14,802 nt of DNA from Clostridium sp. (GTDB lineage Bacteria; Bacillota; Clostridia; Lachnospirales; Lachnospiraceae). This document shows positions 13,811 to 14,802 of this stretch, in pieces. A model generated the notes under the pieces. It saw nothing but the letters and a program-made list of their open reading frames with translations. It was not told where the DNA came from and did not search any database. The translations under genes were made by a program, and so were the position numbers. How positions within the stretch are numbered: the first letter of the stretch is position 1; every line of letters begins with the position of its first letter. Where the stretch lies: contig JAEDOC010000042.1 of assembly GCA_016302185.1 (NCBI GenBank), forward strand, positions 1 to 14,802. The letters run 5' to 3'.

Positions 13811-14642
13811 TAGTATGAACCTCCTCGATAATTTGATTCGGGGTCGATGCCCCGGCTGTAATACCTACGCTGCGCACAGTACCTGCCTGTTCAGGTTTGA
13901 AATCCTCCAGTGTCTGGATATAGTAAGTATCCTTACATTCTTTCCGGCAAATCTCATACAGCTTCTGCGTGTTAGAACTGTTTCTGCCTCCTACAACAAT
14001 CATAACATCAACCTGCGAAGCGATCTGCCTTGCTTCTACCTGTCTCTCCTGTGTTGCATTGCAAATCGTATTTAAAACAAGTATATCATAATACGTTTTT
14101 GAAATTTTTTCAACTAAATCTTGAAATTTATTGTAGTTAAATGTCGTCTGTGCCACAATACAGAGCTTTTCCCCTGCATTTATCGGCAGTTTTTCGAACT
14201 CATCGGCTGATTCAATGACTAAAGTATCGTCATTTCCCCATCCTTTTATACCTTCCACCTCAGGATGCTTCGGATTTCCCACGATGATGACCCGCCGGCC
14301 GGCCTCATTCTGCTCTTTCACAATATTGTGTATCTTCTTCACAAAGGGGCAGGTAGCATCTACAATCCCGATTCCCCGCTTCTCAAGGATCTCGTAAATC
14401 TCACGGCCCACTCCGTGGGACCGGATCACAACCACGCCTTCCCGCAGAGCTTCCAGCTCTTCTTTGGTCTCCAGAACCCGGACACCTCTTCTCTCCAGAT
14501 CCTTAACCACCTCTTCATTATGAATAATGGGGCCATACGTGTAAATCGGTGCTTTTCCCAGCGCAAGCTGCTCATACACCTTATCCACCGCGCGCTTCAC
14601 GCCAAAGCAGAAGCCTGCTGTCTTCGCAACAATCACTTCCAT
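13791..14642 (-). CDS. ispH: 4-hydroxy-3-methylbut-2-enyl diphosphate reductase IspH
   Basis: Iron-sulfur enzyme of the last step of the MEP pathway, reducing HMBPP to isopentenyl and dimethylallyl diphosphate. At 283 residues it has family length. The three cluster-binding cysteines are present (C12 in AGFCFGVKRAV, C98 in DATCPFVKK, C194 in NTICNATQERQ). So are the substrate-site histidines (H41 in IIHNEEVV, H76 in VIRSHGVG, H126 in NPKHPEVEG), the catalytic glutamate E128 and the SSN motif (222-224). I chose the ATG at 14642 because it gives the canonical MEVIVAKTAGFC start with AGGGAGGA upstream. A longer in-frame start at 14696 lies within cmk and adds an unconserved stretch. The start is 16 nt past the cmk stop, and the stop lies within rpsA. 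Confidence 0.97.
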   Translation of the reverse strand: MEVIVAKTAGFCFGVKRAVDKVYEQLALGKAPIYTYGPIIHNEEVVKDLERRGVRVLETKEELEALREGVVVIRSHGVGREIYEILEKRGIGIVDATCPFVKKIHNIVKEQNEAGRRVIIVGNPKHPEVEGIKGWGNDDTLVIESADEFEKLPINAGEKLCIVAQTTFNYNKFQDLVEKISKTYYDILVLNTICNATQERQVEARQIASQVDVMIVVGGRNSSNTQKLYEICRKECKDTYYIQTLEDFKPEQAGTVRSVGITAGASTPNQIIEEVHTNVRIKF

Positions 14643-14658
14643 ACCGTTCTCTTCCTCC

Positions 14659-14802
14659 CTAGCATCCGCAGCAGCCTCTGGTACCGGCATCCTCAATCAA
14701 TTCTTCCATGGCAGTGATCACCTCTGCAAAGGTCATATTTGAAGTATTTAAAAGAACAGCATCCTCCGCCTGGCGCAACGGGGACAACTCCCGGTTCATA
14801 TC
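14659..14802 (-). CDS. cmk: Cytidylate kinase, C-terminal fragment (gene continues beyond window)
   Basis: The last 47 codons of a frame that enters from the right edge and ends with TAG at 14659-14661. The peptide DMNRELSPLRQAEDAVLLNT (first 20 residues), followed by SNMTFAEVITAMEELI, is the typical end of cytidylate kinase (pattern D-NR-x-SPL-x-x-A-x-DA-x-x-x-DTS). This enzyme phosphorylates CMP and dCMP. The last residues, GTRGCCGC, form an unusual cysteine-rich tail without a clear family match. The stop overlaps the ispH ribosome binding site. The cmk-ispH-rpsA order is a known Firmicutes arrangement, which supports the call despite the short fragment. Confidence 0.88.
   Translation of the reverse strand, partial: DMNRELSPLRQAEDAVLLNTSNMTFAEVITAMEELIEDAGTRGCCGC

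Noticed and set aside
13791..14696. Longer IspH with an upstream ATG at 14696
   Set aside because: The added residues are not like IspH, they lie inside cmk, and the ATG at 14642 has the ribosome site.
1..14802. Defence system, mobile element, CRISPR array or tRNA gene
   Set aside because: The window is almost fully occupied by recognised genes, with no terminal repeats, transposase or integrase motifs, spaced repeats or tRNA-like cloverleaf noticed.

Overview
The window reads as a chromosomal segment from an endospore-forming Clostridia-type Firmicute, most likely Lachnospiraceae-like. The evidence is a cmk-ispH-rpsA housekeeping block with a four-domain S1 protein, an alpha/beta-type small acid-soluble spore protein (SASP), strong AGGAGG-type ribosome binding sites, and an anaerobic (early-cobalt, CbiD/CbiG-type) corrin pathway. 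The family assignment is inference. Every supported gene is on the minus strand, so transcription runs from high to low coordinates.

Right end (14802 to about 12620): the C-terminus of cytidylate kinase, then ispH (isoprenoid synthesis) and rpsA. The three are tightly packed, rpsA starts inside the end of ispH, and a clear intrinsic terminator follows. A 72-residue SASP gene comes next, preceded by a plausible sigma-G promoter.

Middle (12350 to about 4014): a near-perfect sigma-A promoter (TTGAAA-N17-TATAAT) lies in the last codons and just past the stop of the SASP gene. It drives cbiD-cbiF-cbiG-cbiH-cbiJE(fusion)-cbiA-cbiT and a dihydrouridine-synthase gene. These corrin enzymes take cobalt-precorrin-3 to cobyrinate a,c-diamide, except that CbiC (methylmutase) is not here. 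No cobalamin riboswitch is visible. Instead the promoter is framed by an 18-bp imperfect direct repeat and two inverted repeats.

Left end (4006 to 1): a second sigma-A promoter (TTGAAA-N17-TAGAAT) sits directly after the dihydrouridine-synthase gene and drives cobT-cobU-cobS-(short cobU-like)-cbiB. These genes make and attach the lower ligand (nucleotide loop). cbiB runs off the window edge, probably only a few codons short of its end, and seems to lack about six residues of a conserved motif.

Not found in the window: cbiL, cbiK/cbiX, cbiC, cbiP, cobD (threonine-phosphate decarboxylase), cobA/btuR and cobC. There are also no tRNA or rRNA genes, insertion sequences, CRISPR arrays or phage genes. 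I see no wholly new system. The points most worth following are the unusual control region of the cobalamin operon, the CbiB gap, the CbiJ-CbiE fusion, the second short CobU-like protein and the embedded dihydrouridine synthase. All gap lengths, promoter matches and residue positions were read by hand from the sequence.
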